A stretch of 64,000 nt of DNA from Camarhynchus parvulus (lineage: Eukaryota > Chordata > Aves > Passeriformes > Thraupidae), in the NCBI RefSeq assembly GCF_901933205.1, contig NC_044601.1, forward strand, positions 34,386,352 through 34,450,351, written 5' to 3'. The notes beneath the pieces were generated by a model. It had not been told where the DNA came from, did not search any database, and worked only from the letters and a program-made list of their open reading frames with translations. Below are positions 49,742 to 63,118 of this stretch, in pieces (positions within the stretch are counted from its first letter, which is position 1; each line of letters starts with the position of its first letter). The translations under genes and the position numbers were made by a program.

Positions 49742-52700
49742 GACACTATGATCTGCATAGGTCAAATACCAGCATCAGAAAGATATTGCAGGGCTATTTT
49801 CCTGGCTTTGTGCTCTCTTTAAAAAAATTCCCCAAACCCCAAAAAATGGTTATGCCTCCTCCTTTTCTGCCTCTCAGATGAAAAGTTAATACCACAAATT
49901 TTCTAGGCACTGAAGACTTTCCCAGACTTTGAGGTATTCGTTCGATGCTCAGTTTACACTCACAGATTCCAACTTGTACACCAGTTGTGTCAGCTCTGTA
50001 ATGAATATCCAATAGCTGAACAAGGAGGAGAACAAGCTGGAAGACATTTAGAGGCAGTCCCCTGTTTTGGATGCAATCTAGCCTATCCTCCTAACATTTT
50101 TGATAAACACACCTGAAACTGGCAAGGATATATCAGTTTTAACATGCAGAGAGCTCACTGAACTTTGATGGAAGTGTTAGCTTTGATGGTTTGGATTTTA
50201 AGTACAGACCTATCACATCATAGAATCATCCAGATATTACAATACACAGAATATAAAGGTGGGACAGGATCGGAAGTGTATAGTAACAGTTTTAGACTTA
50301 AATTATCTGCTTCTTTAAGCAGAAGAAGAATGACTAGGAGAAAAGATCATGCTTCTTTCCTTTCATGGTAATAAAACCTGAATGTAATACTTGAAAGAAG
50401 CAGTGTTCTAGGTAGGATTTTGGTGACATATATTTTATTTTTTATTAGACTTTTATTTTACACGTACTTAGATTTCTGTAATGGTTTTGTTGTTTGCTTT
50501 GAATTTTTTTTTTTGTCAGCATAATACCAATTCCTTTTCTAAAGCCTTGTTCACATTAATGCAATTGAGTTGAAGAGACAAATCTTCAGAGGCAGATGAT
50601 CTAATAAATCCAGAAGTAATATTGGTGCAGCTTTTTTATATGTGTTCCATCACCAGTTTATAATTTTGTCTTACTTGTAAAGTTCGTTTCTAGTTTGTTT
50701 CTATTACTTATGGCTCGAGATTTTAATTTCATAGTATATCATGTTGTGACAGAAACTTACATTTTTTTAGCTTAAAAAGGACATTCTAGCACAGTCATAG
50801 CTTTATGTAATCTCCTCTTCCTGGATAATTTATGCATATTCCTCTGATTTAACAAAAAACCCCATCTTCATACTGTAATAATGACTCCAGGTGCAACAAG
50901 GTAGATGTAAGATTTGTATTATAATTTATTTTATGACATTTACTTTTTACTGTACTAATTGATGTTGCCTAATTTTTCAATGTTTCTTTCCATCAATGAA
51001 TCATCATAGTTCCTTCCTAAATAGCAATTAGTAGTGTGAGATAAAACATGCAATGGACTTTTAAAATCAAACTCCTCATCCTTCCTCTGTGAAATATAAA
51101 ATTCATTGAAAGTAATTATAATGTTATAGTATGCCAGAACCAATACAGCAGAGGATGGATAATTTGATTAAACAGAGGTCTTCTAGTTAAACAAATCTTG
51201 CTATTTGTAATACAGATGGAATTCACAAGCTCACATGACTGTCCAAGAGAAAACACTAGGATTTGATTAATGACCTATGTTCTTTGTTACAAGAACAAAC
51301 TGTCTTGTAATATAGTAAAGATGCAGTATAGTCAGGTTTTCAGATGATATTGTGATTTTTAGTCCTCTTGTGTGAGTAACAAAGTGACTCCTTATACAAG
51401 AGTGAAGCTGAGTAGCATGAGAAGGAATCATATTACACTTTTCCTGCCTACAAGTCATACTAATGCAGGATATCTGGAAATAAAAGCCATGAAGTATAAA
51501 ATGCTCTCCCCTTGCTACACCCACTGATTTGACCCTCAGCATTATTTTGAAGCAACTTTGTACCCAGCACAGAGCACTTGATTTATACTGCGTTTTGTAC
51601 TGCAAATAAAAACGCAGTAATTCTACACAAAAATGGCAGGTTGGTATATATTTACTGATATTGGCTGATCACACAAGATGAAACATTGCATTCCACAAGG
51701 CAATATCATGGATAATCATTTTTTCAGTTAGGAAAATAAGGAGGTCAGGGAAACATTTCTCTATTTTCCTATTTCTCTATTCCAGCTAAGTGTTCATTGT
51801 AAAATTCAGCAACGGATGCAAGTAAGGCACTTTAATTTAGAAGAGTTTACTTCATCTGTAATTTTACACAATGTCAAATTTAAATGTGTTACATTATCAT
51901 AATTTCCATTCATGTTTAGGTTCTGTGATCTAGAAACAGAACTACTTAACATCATAAATAAGATTTCTTCCAGGCTTTGCTGTCAGATATATTGTGATAG
52001 ACAGATTACACAGCATAAACCTTTTTCCCCAACGTAAGATGCTGCAGTACTGCAGCTAACATTGTGGTAATGATATTGATAGTAGTTCAAGATTAAATGT
52101 TCTCATTGTCAGTGACAGACAGTGAGGACCTCAGTTTCAATAATCTTCTGCCAACATCTGAGAGTAATGAGCTCTGGTGACAGTCCAATGGCAGGAGTAT
52201 AAACAGTAGTTTTATACCTACCATAATATGTGCAGTTCTGTGTTTGCTTGCATGTTTTTGAAATTAAATATACAAAGTATATGTGATCAAATATACCCAA
52301 GTAATCTACTAAAATTCAAGCCAAATATAACCCCCCAATCTTAACATTTCTTACAGTTTAACATCTGACCACAATGTCTGTGGATTTAGACCATGAGCAT
52401 TGTTTTTTATTATGTAACTAATGTTCCTTTCTGTCAACTGCAACCTCCTATAAAAAGGAAATATCAGAGAGCTTGATGCCTGTAGCACTCATAATTCTGA
52501 CCTTCACTGTTTTCAACCAAAAATCAGTATCTTTCTTATTTGGTTATTTTAAACCCCAAGTTGCATCTCTGAAAGAAGAGTGTATGAGGAAAGAATTTAT
52601 GCATAAAATCTACACTGATGACTGAAAATGAAAAGTTTTCATTGCCTGGTAAACCAGAGCTGTAACAGGAGTTTAGAACTGAGGTGCTCACTCCTGATTA

Positions 52701-54739
52701 TCAAACTTCTGTTCTTCAGCGTACAGGAAAGTAATTAAATTTCTCAATCCAAAAAGCCACTAGGATAGTAAATGTATTACTACAAATATGTTTGTACTTA
52801 ATTTGTTCAGTGTTTGATTTATTTATAAAGATAAAAATATGTGGAGGTAGTGATACTCTGTGTGAACTCTATGTAACTGCTAAGTAAACAAAAGAGTTGA
52901 TATGTAATGTTTATCTCATTTGCATTCCTTTTTTGCGGCAGTAGCAGCATCCTAGTGCAGTGAGTATACAGTAAGACGTTTGACAGTAGAGGCATGTGTA
53001 ACTACTCACACTAAAAGCTCTGGGAGAAATTAGCCACTCCTGCCAGTAAAAAAGCTGTAGCTTTCACCCTGCCTCACTGCCTGAAGTAGCTGCCAAAGTC
53101 CAGTGAGCTCCTGCGCAGGAAAATTTCTTTTGTTTCTTCTGTTATAGTTCTTCTGAGAGAAAGGATTTAATTCCTTTCACTTTTAACATGCAAAGAAACA
53201 GTTTACTTCTGCAGCTGGGAGAGGAAATTGCTTGTTTATTTGGACAGCCTTGAGGGATGCAATGAAATTAGTATAACAATTTGCAATAACCTTAGGGGAA
53301 TAAATGCCACCAAATATTGCTAAGTACAATACACTTTAATTGGAACCCTCCAGCTTTCAGGACACTGTCTAAATCATAGATACTAGGAACAAATGGCACA
53401 GAACAGGTTATGGCCCAAAATACCATAAAGTGATCAGACTGTCCCCCTAACCACTCTCTACATTGAATCATTCTGATAGCAATTAATAATTCACATTTCT
53501 ACTCTGGTCTGATAATCCTATGATCAAAATAGGTTGTGGAGGTAGCTCTTGGGATTTTTCTGAAACAAAACTTAAAATCATGAAAAGCTGTACATTATAG
53601 CTGAGATTTTTTTAGTGTAAGGCTGACATTTTGCTTACAAATACAAGGCAGGATAAATACTGAAGTTGTGACGGCTAATCATATATAACCCATGTTCAAA
53701 ATATTCGTGGTGCTGTAAAATAATACATTTGCCAGTTCTAAAGATTCAAAATGCATTGATCAAGACAAAGAAAATATTAATAGTTCAAAAAAAGGTCAAG
53801 GAAAAATGTGAGTTTTGAATGCTTTTTATTAGCATTCCATATATTAAATCACAAGTCAAATTTTTAATCTTTCACCTAATCTCTAAGGATTTAAAGTATC
53901 ATTTTAGATATGTTTCTGCTGACTTCTGGAGCGGGGGTATTATGAAAGCTACTTGATATTCCAAGATTTGTGGAGGAGATTATGTGAATTTCCAAGTTCT
54001 AAAGTATCTCCTTTTCAGGCAAGGTAGAAATGTGTCTCAATATGTGAAAAAGATGTCTAAACCAGTAAGAGACACATTAAAACATATTTCTGGAAAAGAG
54101 GGATAACATGTAAATAAGGTGTGCCACATGTTGAACTGATCTGTGCCATAGGAGCTGTCCTCTCTTCCAGACATGATTTGGGACTATAAACTTACAAGTC
54201 AAACAAACTCCTGGTTTTCAATGTAGCATTATTGTCAAGGTGTATTACTCTCAAACCCACCTGCTTATCATGTCTTACCCTGTAGATGTTAATGTTTCAT
54301 AAATCACAGAGGACTAGGGAAGCACAAGACATGAGTGAGAATACATTCTATCTGTTTCTACTGCTAACATAGCAACCTACAGAAGGACAAGTTGAATTTT
54401 CCGACATATATTGCAAAACAAAGCCTTGATTCTTTGTAAGGATTATTACTAAAAAATGCAAAGTGGGAAAGAAAACTGTGTGGAAAATATTTTGTCTTGA
54501 TATGAATGATAATAAGGTTCATGTAAGCAGAAACTCAGTGTGAAGAGTATCTAGTTCTGGTTGGATATGATCACATCACAAGTCATGCTGTTAATGCCTT
54601 AAGTAGATGCTTTACTAGTAGTGCCAAGGTAGAGGCCTTGTCAAGTCTCCAAATGGAAGGAATGATGTGTTAGGTTTTAGCTTTCATATTTTCCAGATTC
54701 TGTACTGCATTAATATATAACTCTGAACTTTGCATAAAG
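49742..54739. other. Unique AT-rich DNA
   Basis: About 5 kb without a recognisable repeat or gene. A CATAGAATCATC stub at 50219-50230 resembles the CR1 3' end but is too short to call. Open frames up to 112 codons look random. Confidence 0.5.
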
Positions 54740-55096
54740 TGTTAGCAAGTTCTCTTCACAGTTTAGTTAGACAAAATAATCCTTTTCCAGCCTGAGAACC
54801 AAGGACATCATTGCAACTTCAGGCCCAAAAAGCATAAACAATGATGAATTGAAGTGAGAAAACTGGGAGGATGGGACTTCATACTGAAGCTGTAACTGGA
54901 CAATTAACCCCAATAGGTAAATGGACCAAAACTTATAAAAGTGTGAAACCTCTTGACTCGGCATCCGTCTTTGGTGTCATCCCAGCCAGGCTTTTGTGCT
55001 GCTCAAGGTGTATCCTTTGAAGGCCTTTTAATAAATACCTACTTTATTCCTGTAACACTGTCTCACCTCTGTTCTAGGCAGCCTCTCAAGGCATCA
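54740..55096 (+). mobile_element. Solo LTR, ERV1-like
   Basis: About 357 bases on the plus strand. It has a TATAAAA box at 54934-54940, an AATAAA signal at 55030-55035 followed by TACTTTATTCCTGTAACACT and a TG-rich stretch, and ends near AAGGCATCA. Spacing between TATA box and poly(A) signal (about 95 bases) fits a compact U3-R-U5. The body (CCTTTTCCAGCCTGAGAACC, GAAAACTGGGAGGATGGGAC) resembles an LTR I recall from passerine genomes. The 5' end and flanking duplication are uncertain, and the class is a guess from size and layout. Confidence 0.65.
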
Positions 55097-56003
55097 CTGT
55101 GTCACTTGCTACAGGTGGAACCACAGCTGGAACAAGGCACAATGTTTTTGAAAATCACATGCTATGTCCTAAATTTTTATTGGCTAACATGCTATTTCTA
55201 CATGAAAGAGGTTTCAAGGATGTAACTCTGTTTGTGCATTGTGGCTTGTGTTTAGATTGATTTTAGATGAGGAAATGGTACAATCTTTGGATCAAAATAG
55301 ATTAGATAAATCCAGTTCAAGGATAAATATTGCCAGTGAAAGACAAATGTGCCTTGTGATGTTTGCATTTCTCAAAGAGAAATATTTTGCTTAAATATTA
55401 AATAGAAGGGAGGTTCAAACTGTAGGTTGTGTTGTTCTTGCCTGTGAATTACTGTCTCCTAAGGTCTTTAATTAACTTTTTTTTTTGTTTGGAAATGAAT
55501 GTTGCATAGCAAATTATGTGGATTTGATCACATCTCCCAAAAGATGGGAGAGACCATTGTCTGAGTGCTAGAAGAAGAGCTGTCCAATCTCACTGATTTT
55601 GTCAGAATAAATGTGTAAATATCTGAAATAAACATATAGTACCTTTTAGGAGACAGTTTTGGATGTTAACCAGTATGGAGCTAGAGTAATCTTTCAAGAT
55701 CTGAAGAGTGAGTGGCAGGTTTAATGCAATATTTACAAAATATGCATATTTATTAGATGAAGATAAAACCAACATGGGTTTTATCCCTCAAAAACAATAA
55801 TGAAGAGTATTTTTTTTCATAGTCACTATTAATTTCCACATGCATCTTATATGCATCCTTTTCCTTTTTTCTCTTTCCCTTCCCTCCCATATCTGTGTCA
55901 GGAGCACTCTCTCATGACGATATGTTCCAGGTTTATTAGGAGTAACTTATAAGTAATCTCTTAGTAAAATATTAAGAAAAATTGCATTCCATTATATGCC
56001 ATG
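55097..56003. other. Unique DNA
   Basis: No gene or repeat family was recognised; a pyrimidine-rich run lies near 55857-55888. Confidence 0.5.
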
Positions 56004-56779
56004 TCACAGAATATCCTGAGTTGGAAGGGACCAACAAAGACCATAGGTTTCAACCCCTGGCCCTTCACAGTGAAGAACAACCCTAAAAATCACATAATGT
56101 GCCTAAAAATGTTGTCCAAGATCGTCTTGAAATCTGTTAGGCTTGGTTCTGTGCCCACTTCCCTGGGGAGCCTGTTCCAGTGCCCAACCACCCTTGGGGT
56201 GAAAAATCTTTTCCTGGTATCAAGCCTACTCCTCCCCTGTCAGAACTTCAACCCAGTCCATCAGGTCCTGTAACTGGGCACCACAGAGAAGAGATCAATG
56301 ATTATCTTTTCTCTTCCCCTCATGAGGAAGCTGTAACTGCAATAAGGTCTGTCCCCAGTCTCCGCTTCCCCAGGCTCAACAAGTCAAGTGATCTCAGCAG
56401 CTCCTCACACAGCTTTCCCTCAAGGCCCTTGACCGTCTTTATTGCCCTTTTCTGGACACTCTCTAACAGCTTAATGTCTCTTTTATATTGTGGCACCCAA
56501 AACTGCCCCCAGAACACGAGATGAAGCTGCCCCAGAGGAAAGAAGAGCAGGACAATCCCCTTCCTTGCCCAGCTGTGATGCTGTGCCTGATGCACCCCAG
56601 GACAGGGCTGGCTCTCCTGGTGGTCAGAGCACTGCTGACCCATGTTCAACTTGCCACGACCAGGCCTCCAGGTCTCTTCCTGCAGTGCTGGTCTCCAGGC
56701 TCTCATTCCCCAGCCTGTTCAGGGTGCCTTGTACCAGGTGCAAATCTGGCACTTGTAATTTTTAAATTTCATATGGTTA
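56004..56779 (-). mobile_element. CR1 LINE, 3' part (outer copy, left piece)
   Basis: The reverse complement of a CR1 3' end begins at TCACAGAATATCCTGAGTTG and runs through the GGGAGCCTGTTCCAGTGCCC, GCCCTTTTCTGGACACTCTC and TCTGGCACTTGTAATTTTTAA blocks up to AAATTTCATATGGTTA. Sense is minus. It is longer than the other CR1 copies and reaches into the end of the second open reading frame region, where a 128-codon minus-strand frame (56320-56706) is a degraded piece of LINE coding sequence at most. Confidence 0.92.
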
Positions 56780-56999
56780 TTCTGGTTGGATGTAAAGAAT
56801 TTCTTAACTGAAAGGACTGTCAAGCACAGGAATCTACTGTCCAGAGAGGTGGTAGAATCACCATTCCTGCAATAGTTCATGAAATTTCTAGATGGCATTT
56901 AGTGCTGTGGTTATTTGAAGAAGTGTTGATTGACCAACACTGTTGAGCTCAGTGACCCTGGAGGTCTTTTCCAACCTTAATTATTCCTTGATTCTATAC
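56780..56999 (+). mobile_element. CR1 LINE 3' fragment nested in another CR1
   Basis: On the plus strand the piece reads TAAAGAATTTCTTAACTGAA, AGGTGGTAGAATCACCATTC and GGAGGTCTTTTCCAACCTTA, and ends ATTATTCCTTGATTCTATA, the sense orientation of a CR1 3' end. It interrupts the minus-strand CR1 with no visible loss of outer sequence: GGTTA before and GTGATTAACAATCCCTCTAA after join in the order of the uninterrupted family. It is therefore a younger, 5'-truncated insertion of about 220 bases. Confidence 0.88.
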
Positions 57000-57195
57000 T
57001 GAGTGATTAACAATCCCTCTAATTTGTCTAGGTCTCTGCAAGCTCTCTCTTCCTTCAAGAGAGTCAAGAGCACCTTCTAATTTAGTATCATCCGTGCACA
57101 TATTTATATCTTTCAGTCCTGCATCCAAGTAATTTATAAAGGAGTTGAAGAGAACTGCTCCTAAAATGGAGCCTGGAGGAAACCTAGAGCACTAG
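57000..57195 (-). mobile_element. CR1 LINE (outer copy, right piece)
   Basis: The continuation of the outer minus-strand CR1: TCTAATTTGTCTAGGTCTCT, ACCTTCTAATTTAGTATCAT, TCAGTCCTGCATCCAAGTAA and AAATGGAGCCTGGAGGAAAC. It ends near 57195 at the 5' truncation point. Confidence 0.88.
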
Positions 57196-60100
57196 GTTGA
57201 TGTAACCACATTCACTTCAAAAGAGTTAAAAAGTCAAAAGATTTAAGAAACACTTTGCAATTTAAAGATGGATTATAGAGGTGTTAATTGGAAGCGATGA
57301 AGTTCAAATTAGAGTATAGATGTACAACTCAACTCATATATTATCTGCCTTGACAATACACTCTCTTTTTTGAGTATGTGTTGACATGACTACCAAAATA
57401 TTCTCTGGTTTTCTTCGCAGTTTCAAAAATGTTTCTTCTGTTGATTCACTCTACCTCACCAGGTTCTGTGAAAAATCACAATTTCAAAGGAAATAAAATA
57501 GCTACTATTAGTTAAAATTTAATTTCACTATTGTCATTTGCATACAAAAATTTGCAAGTTTTTATTTTAATTTCTTTCAAGAAATTATAGAAAAAATATC
57601 TTTTATATAACATCATTGCCATTCTTTCTGTGATCCAGAAGAAAAATGGGATACTGTCTAAAAGGCTTACTGAATAATATTAAAATACGATGCATCACTA
57701 AAGATGTGAATAAGTATTGATACTTTATGACTGGTCTATAATTTGATAGGTTTAGAATTTGGTCTTATGAAATATAATGTAGCTGGCAGAAAGAAAATAA
57801 TTCCAGTTTACAGAACACGATGCACTGATTTATATTGCCTTTATGTTTTGTTAATAATATATCAGCTAGTTTCCAGAAACCATATGATGTGTGAGGCAAT
57901 TTCTTGCATTGTATCCTTCCTCTCACCCAAGAAGTTTCCTTTAGTTGGTCTAAATTATCCCCCTAATTATCTTAGGCTAAGAGTGCAGATGTCACATGAT
58001 GAACTGGCTCAGTGCTTAGTCCAGCAATAATGCTAAAGAGTGCAATTTTACTCTTAGTCAAAGCACCTGATTCTGCCACATGTCTGCCACTTGAATTATC
58101 CTGTGGATGAAAATCAGGGCACCATTTTCCTCTGGAAAAGTGTTTAGATGGAGTCTACGAAGAGGGCATCCTGTTCTTATGTATGCAGCATGATGAATCA
58201 CATCAGAACGATGTAGTTCTGCTGAAGGCAATGGGATTATAATGGGTTGGTATCCAAATATTACAACTTTAGCTTTGGAATGAATATTAATAATTACCAC
58301 TCACATGCTGTACAGCACTAAGAACATAAAGTGATGTCACCTTAATCTTACCTCATTTGTTGGCCTTAGTGTCTGACGAGCAGGTTCTCCAGTGCAATAT
58401 TGTGCACACAAAAAAAACCCAGTATGTGAATAGTCCCTTATGACAGAGACATTACTCTTTCCCCAGGCCAATCTTTATAGGCCTATAAGTCCTGACTATA
58501 AAGCTGAAAGGCTTGACAGCCCTGCCTAACTGAGCATCCAGGCCCCACAGTTCTTGAAATCCAGCTTAAATGTCTCATCTAAACCAAATAAAGCGTTAGC
58601 ATGTTTTATAATGGGGAGCTGGTGATTAAGGTAAGCTAAATAAATTTTGCTCTGAGTCTTACTTTGAAAGATGAACCAGAGCTGCTCAAGAAGCTGCATG
58701 TGTTGCTTATAAGCCATAGTTGAACCAATTGTGCAATAAGGTGCTCAGACTGATTTGCATTCAAGCAAAAGACAGATTGGCAAATCTAAGCAAAACTAAT
58801 GAAATTCATAAATGGAGCCAATAAAAGGTATTATACATACACATACATATACATGTACATATATAATTTTAAAATATATTGGAAAAAATATTTTCATCAC
58901 CAATTACTATGAGTATTTATGCTTGAATAACTCTAATAATTTAAAGTACAGAGCTATTTTGATCCATGTATCATGGCACTGCACAGCCTTGCACGAGAAA
59001 TCACTTCACAGATTTGGTAGGGCATCCATTCCAAGCGCTACTGAAATTACAAGAAGGTTACCTAACAGAGAGAGTATTTAATTCTGCATATGATTGTGTA
59101 AGCAAAGAAAAATACTGTTTTTTTCTTGAATTACTTCTGATATCTGACTGAGCCTGCCAAATGTTAACTAATCTTTATTTTCTAATACTGTAACAAAATT
59201 AAGATTTTCAGCTCATTAGCTTAGTTACCCTGAACCCTTTTTCCATGTTCACACAGTTCTGTGAAATGTTTCTGCTTCTGGCAGTCTCCTCTATTTTCAA
59301 TGCTGGTGTTCTGTGGAGATAGACACCTTCTTTAGCATGTAGATAAGATTTAAAAAATAGCAGAGGGAACAGAGAAGCCAGAGACAATGAGATATTAAGG
59401 TAATTCTATGCCTAGAACCAATCTATGCAACTTCTAAGGATAATTGAAACAGCATTCCTTCTTCAGAGCTTTTCTGTTTTTTTCCTTTTAAAATACTGGA
59501 ATTGACTGTGAGGACACATTTCTCTGCCTCAAGAGCTCTTGACTGGTGTATGCTGGATTTTTTTTTTTTTTAGCTTTGTAGGGATGCCTGGAATGTTTTC
59601 TTTCAGATTATATTGCTTCCAAGGAAATCAACAATTTTTCTCAGAGGTAGCATGTGGTATAATCTTGATTCCAATACTACTTAAAGGGATTGTTGCCTTT
59701 TGAAATGCTTCCCTGTATTTTCCTCCTGATTTCCGGAGTGTAAATTCTGATCTGGAAAAAAATTATTTCTTCAAAGACTCCTGAAAAGACTATCACTATT
59801 CCTCCTTTATGGCATTCAAAGACTCCTTTTAATGCACCCAATCTACTGTGGGTATTCAGTCATGTTAATGTGCTAACACAGAAATATATACTCACAAAGA
59901 TGAGCATTCAATGTGTGAGAATCTGCTATGTGAGAACAGGCATATTCTTACTCTCCTTAATGAGCCAGTCCTTGAAATGATACTGGGCCAGCCAAGGTTA
60001 AGATACATGCATTTGAATTTCTAAACAGTAAAAACATAATAAAGTTCAGATGCAGAAAGAAATGGCAAAAAAGTATTTTGAAAAAGAGTCTCAAATAAGC

Positions 60101-62365
60101 CCAGAAGCTTGCCTGTGTTCTAGAAAATCTGATAATTTGTGCTAAATCCTGCTTTCCAGTTTTGGTGTTGGCATCAGTCAGTAACATACTTTTTTCTATT
60201 TTCCCAATAAGTTGCATTCACAGACAATAGCTTTCCAATTTGTGTATAGGTGCTTGTGTGCGTGTATAGGGGGTGGGTGGAACATGTAAACAATGCATTC
60301 TTGATAGTATCACGTGATTTCTCTCTTGTTATTTATTTATAATTATGCATTGCATAATGTATATATACCTGTATGTAATATACATTTCTGTGTAGGATTA
60401 TTTTTATGTCTGGAGCCTTTTGTTCAAGTCTGTGCTGACTTTCTGTAACGAAGTCCCACATAACAATAGATTGGCACTGAAGAAAACATTCATTTGATGG
60501 AGCACCACACTTCACAGAGTTCCTTAATGATCTAATGAAAATCAGAATTACATGGGAATGTATGAAACTGCAAACTCATTTGTAACTATAGACAAGATCA
60601 AGTGCTTAAGGCATCAGGGAATGCCTTCTGCAAAATTCGGTAAGGTAATGAAATTATGATAATTTTACTTCATTTGATTATGCTTTAATTTTACTTATTA
60701 TGCCTGTAACTAGGAATTTAATGTATTGTCTGATGTGGCAAGCAATAATACTTGCAAATGAATCTTGAATTGGTAATCTTCTCCCCCCCATAAATCAGGC
60801 CTTCCTAATGCTTCTACAAAGCAAAGGTAAATGGCAGAAATTCCTTTATTATAATGAAACAATGTATAAAGAACTTTCATCTATTTTTTAGGTTATTTAC
60901 TTTAGTTTTAGAAATTTATACTGTTTGTTGCAATTTAATTTATGAGTCCTCTTTTACATATGCACCTAATGACCTTTAGATGTTTGTTATAAAGGTGAAC
61001 TAAAACAGAACCCCTTTTTGCTTCACCTTTGACAGCAGATGAAAGAATAGTCTCTCCTGCACTATATCAAATAGCGTTGTCTTTTCTAACATTCTGCCTC
61101 ACCCAAGGTGATTTCTGAGCCTTCTGCAAATTCCTTAATGTCTTCCCTGTATTTCACAGTTACTTTTCTAATGTGTCTTCATAATTTTATGGTACCAATT
61201 GTGCTTGCACTTAAGATCCTCCAGTCAATTAAGCAGCTGAACCTTAATAACAGTCTATTAGCACACATCTTGTTTCTGCTAATTTTCAGGGACTGCACTG
61301 CCTCTTTTTTACTTTGAAATATTAAAAAGTTTGTCCACTCTCAATTGAAACCAATGACTCAATTCCTGCTTATTTCAACTGATCCAGGATTTTCCCAGAA
61401 AATATCTAAGAAGAGTAGTTAACATTTGCCATTCTGACAATAAAATACTTTGGAAGAACTCCATGAAATGCAACCTGAAATTCGATTTAGAAAACTGTTG
61501 TGCCACACTTATCAGAGCAAATGGTAAAACCCGTGGTTCATTCATAGATGTACTGTTGAGAACAAAACTCAGTAAATTACTTATGAACTGATTCCACGTT
61601 TTCTGTCTTCATCTCATCATATCTTGCTATTATGACCCAATTGTTAAAAGAAATGCCTCCTTCTCCTCTTTTAGGCCTGGAATTAGAGCCTTCTTTTTTG
61701 CCATCTGAGCTTATCTAAAGTTCCTCTTCTGGTGGCTTATGGAAATTTCCTTATTTCTCAGTGTTCTCAGAGAATTAATTGTACTTTTAAGTTCTTGCAT
61801 TTGCCCTACAAGATGCAGTGATAAGAAGATAAAACCACCACTGTCTCACAGCTCTTCCCTCTTACAGCATAACACTAGCTACACAATCCTATTGTCATTG
61901 CAGATCCTTTGGGGAACACAGTGGTTTTTTGCTACGTGTGTTCACTGTCCCTTCTCCTGGCATTTGGAGTTATCTGCAGTCAATGAAATAAAGAAACAAT
62001 ATAAGATTCATTAAAATAGTTATTTTCATAGATTTATTTGCATTCTTTTGGATTACTCTAACAATATAGCAGCAATTATGAATTTTCATGTATTGTGTTA
62101 TATGATGCAAAATAATAAAATACCTTGAAAAGTTAGGACTTCAGTTAAGAATTCAGAATTGTATTTTGTATTATTTTATTGTTGTCCTATTATTAGTTAT
62201 CATTTTATGATTTCTAGATGTATCTATTATATATTACAGATAAATCTATTTGTATGTTTTTTGTTATTTTATTTTTATTATTGTTCTTAATTAGAAAGTG
62301 CTAGAAATATATACCATAGTTAATATATGAGTCATACAACACAGTCTTCTTTAGATTTACAGAAA

Positions 62366-62388
62366 TGTGTGCGTGTGTGTGTGTGTGT
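62366..62388. repeat. (TG)n microsatellite
   Basis: About eleven TG units with one GC variant. Confidence 0.92.
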
Positions 62389-63094
62389 TTATCTGTATGA
62401 ATATCTCTGACATATTTTAAAGAATTTCCATGTAAAATTGTAAATTACACTGGGATCTCATGATAGTTGGAGCTGGACACACGCTGTGAGATAGCCAAGG
62501 TCTAAGAAGGACTTACGATTTCCCCACTGAAGTGATATTAACTATAAATATAATGCAAAGGTTAAATGGCTCACAAAGGCATAGTGAGGTATTCACTTGG
62601 CTGGTGAATCATTTTCTCACCTTTCAGTCAGGCTATCGATGTCCTTTTCTAAAGCACAAATATGTTTGCAGCTTATCTGTCTCAGTTGTCTGAATATTTT
62701 TGCCTTTTAATTGCCTGAAAGGTCTAAATATCTATGTGAAAATCTAAAGCTTATTCTGAAGTGAGATTATATTGATTAGTTGTATACAATCTTGTAAAAT
62801 TACAGTTTATCTGTCTAGCAGTAGAAAGCTTTTGCATGCCTGGGCTCCTTTTAAGCAAAAACTCAGGTCATACAGAAGAATTTCAGCCAGACCAGGAAAT
62901 GAAAGATGTTTTGCTTCCTAAAAACTAAAATACCTAACAACTAAACTTTAAAAGCCACTGTAAATATCCTCCTATGATACATACCAAGATACCATGTCCT
63001 ATATTCCTTGGTGAAAGCCATGTGAAGCTTTAAAGAAGAAACAATCCAGATATTCTTTTGTGCTTTCTGGTCATGGTTTTCTTAGTCTTGTCAT

Positions 63095-63118
63095 CTGTGT
63101 GTCAGCACTGACACACAG
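63095..63118. repeat. Near-palindrome with 11-base arms
   Basis: CTGTGTGTCAG and CTGACACACAG are exact reverse complements separated by only two bases (CA). Confidence 0.95.

Noticed and set aside
50215..50245. CATAGAATCATC, like the CR1 3' terminal repeat
   Set aside because: About a dozen bases with no further CR1 similarity to the right; could be chance.
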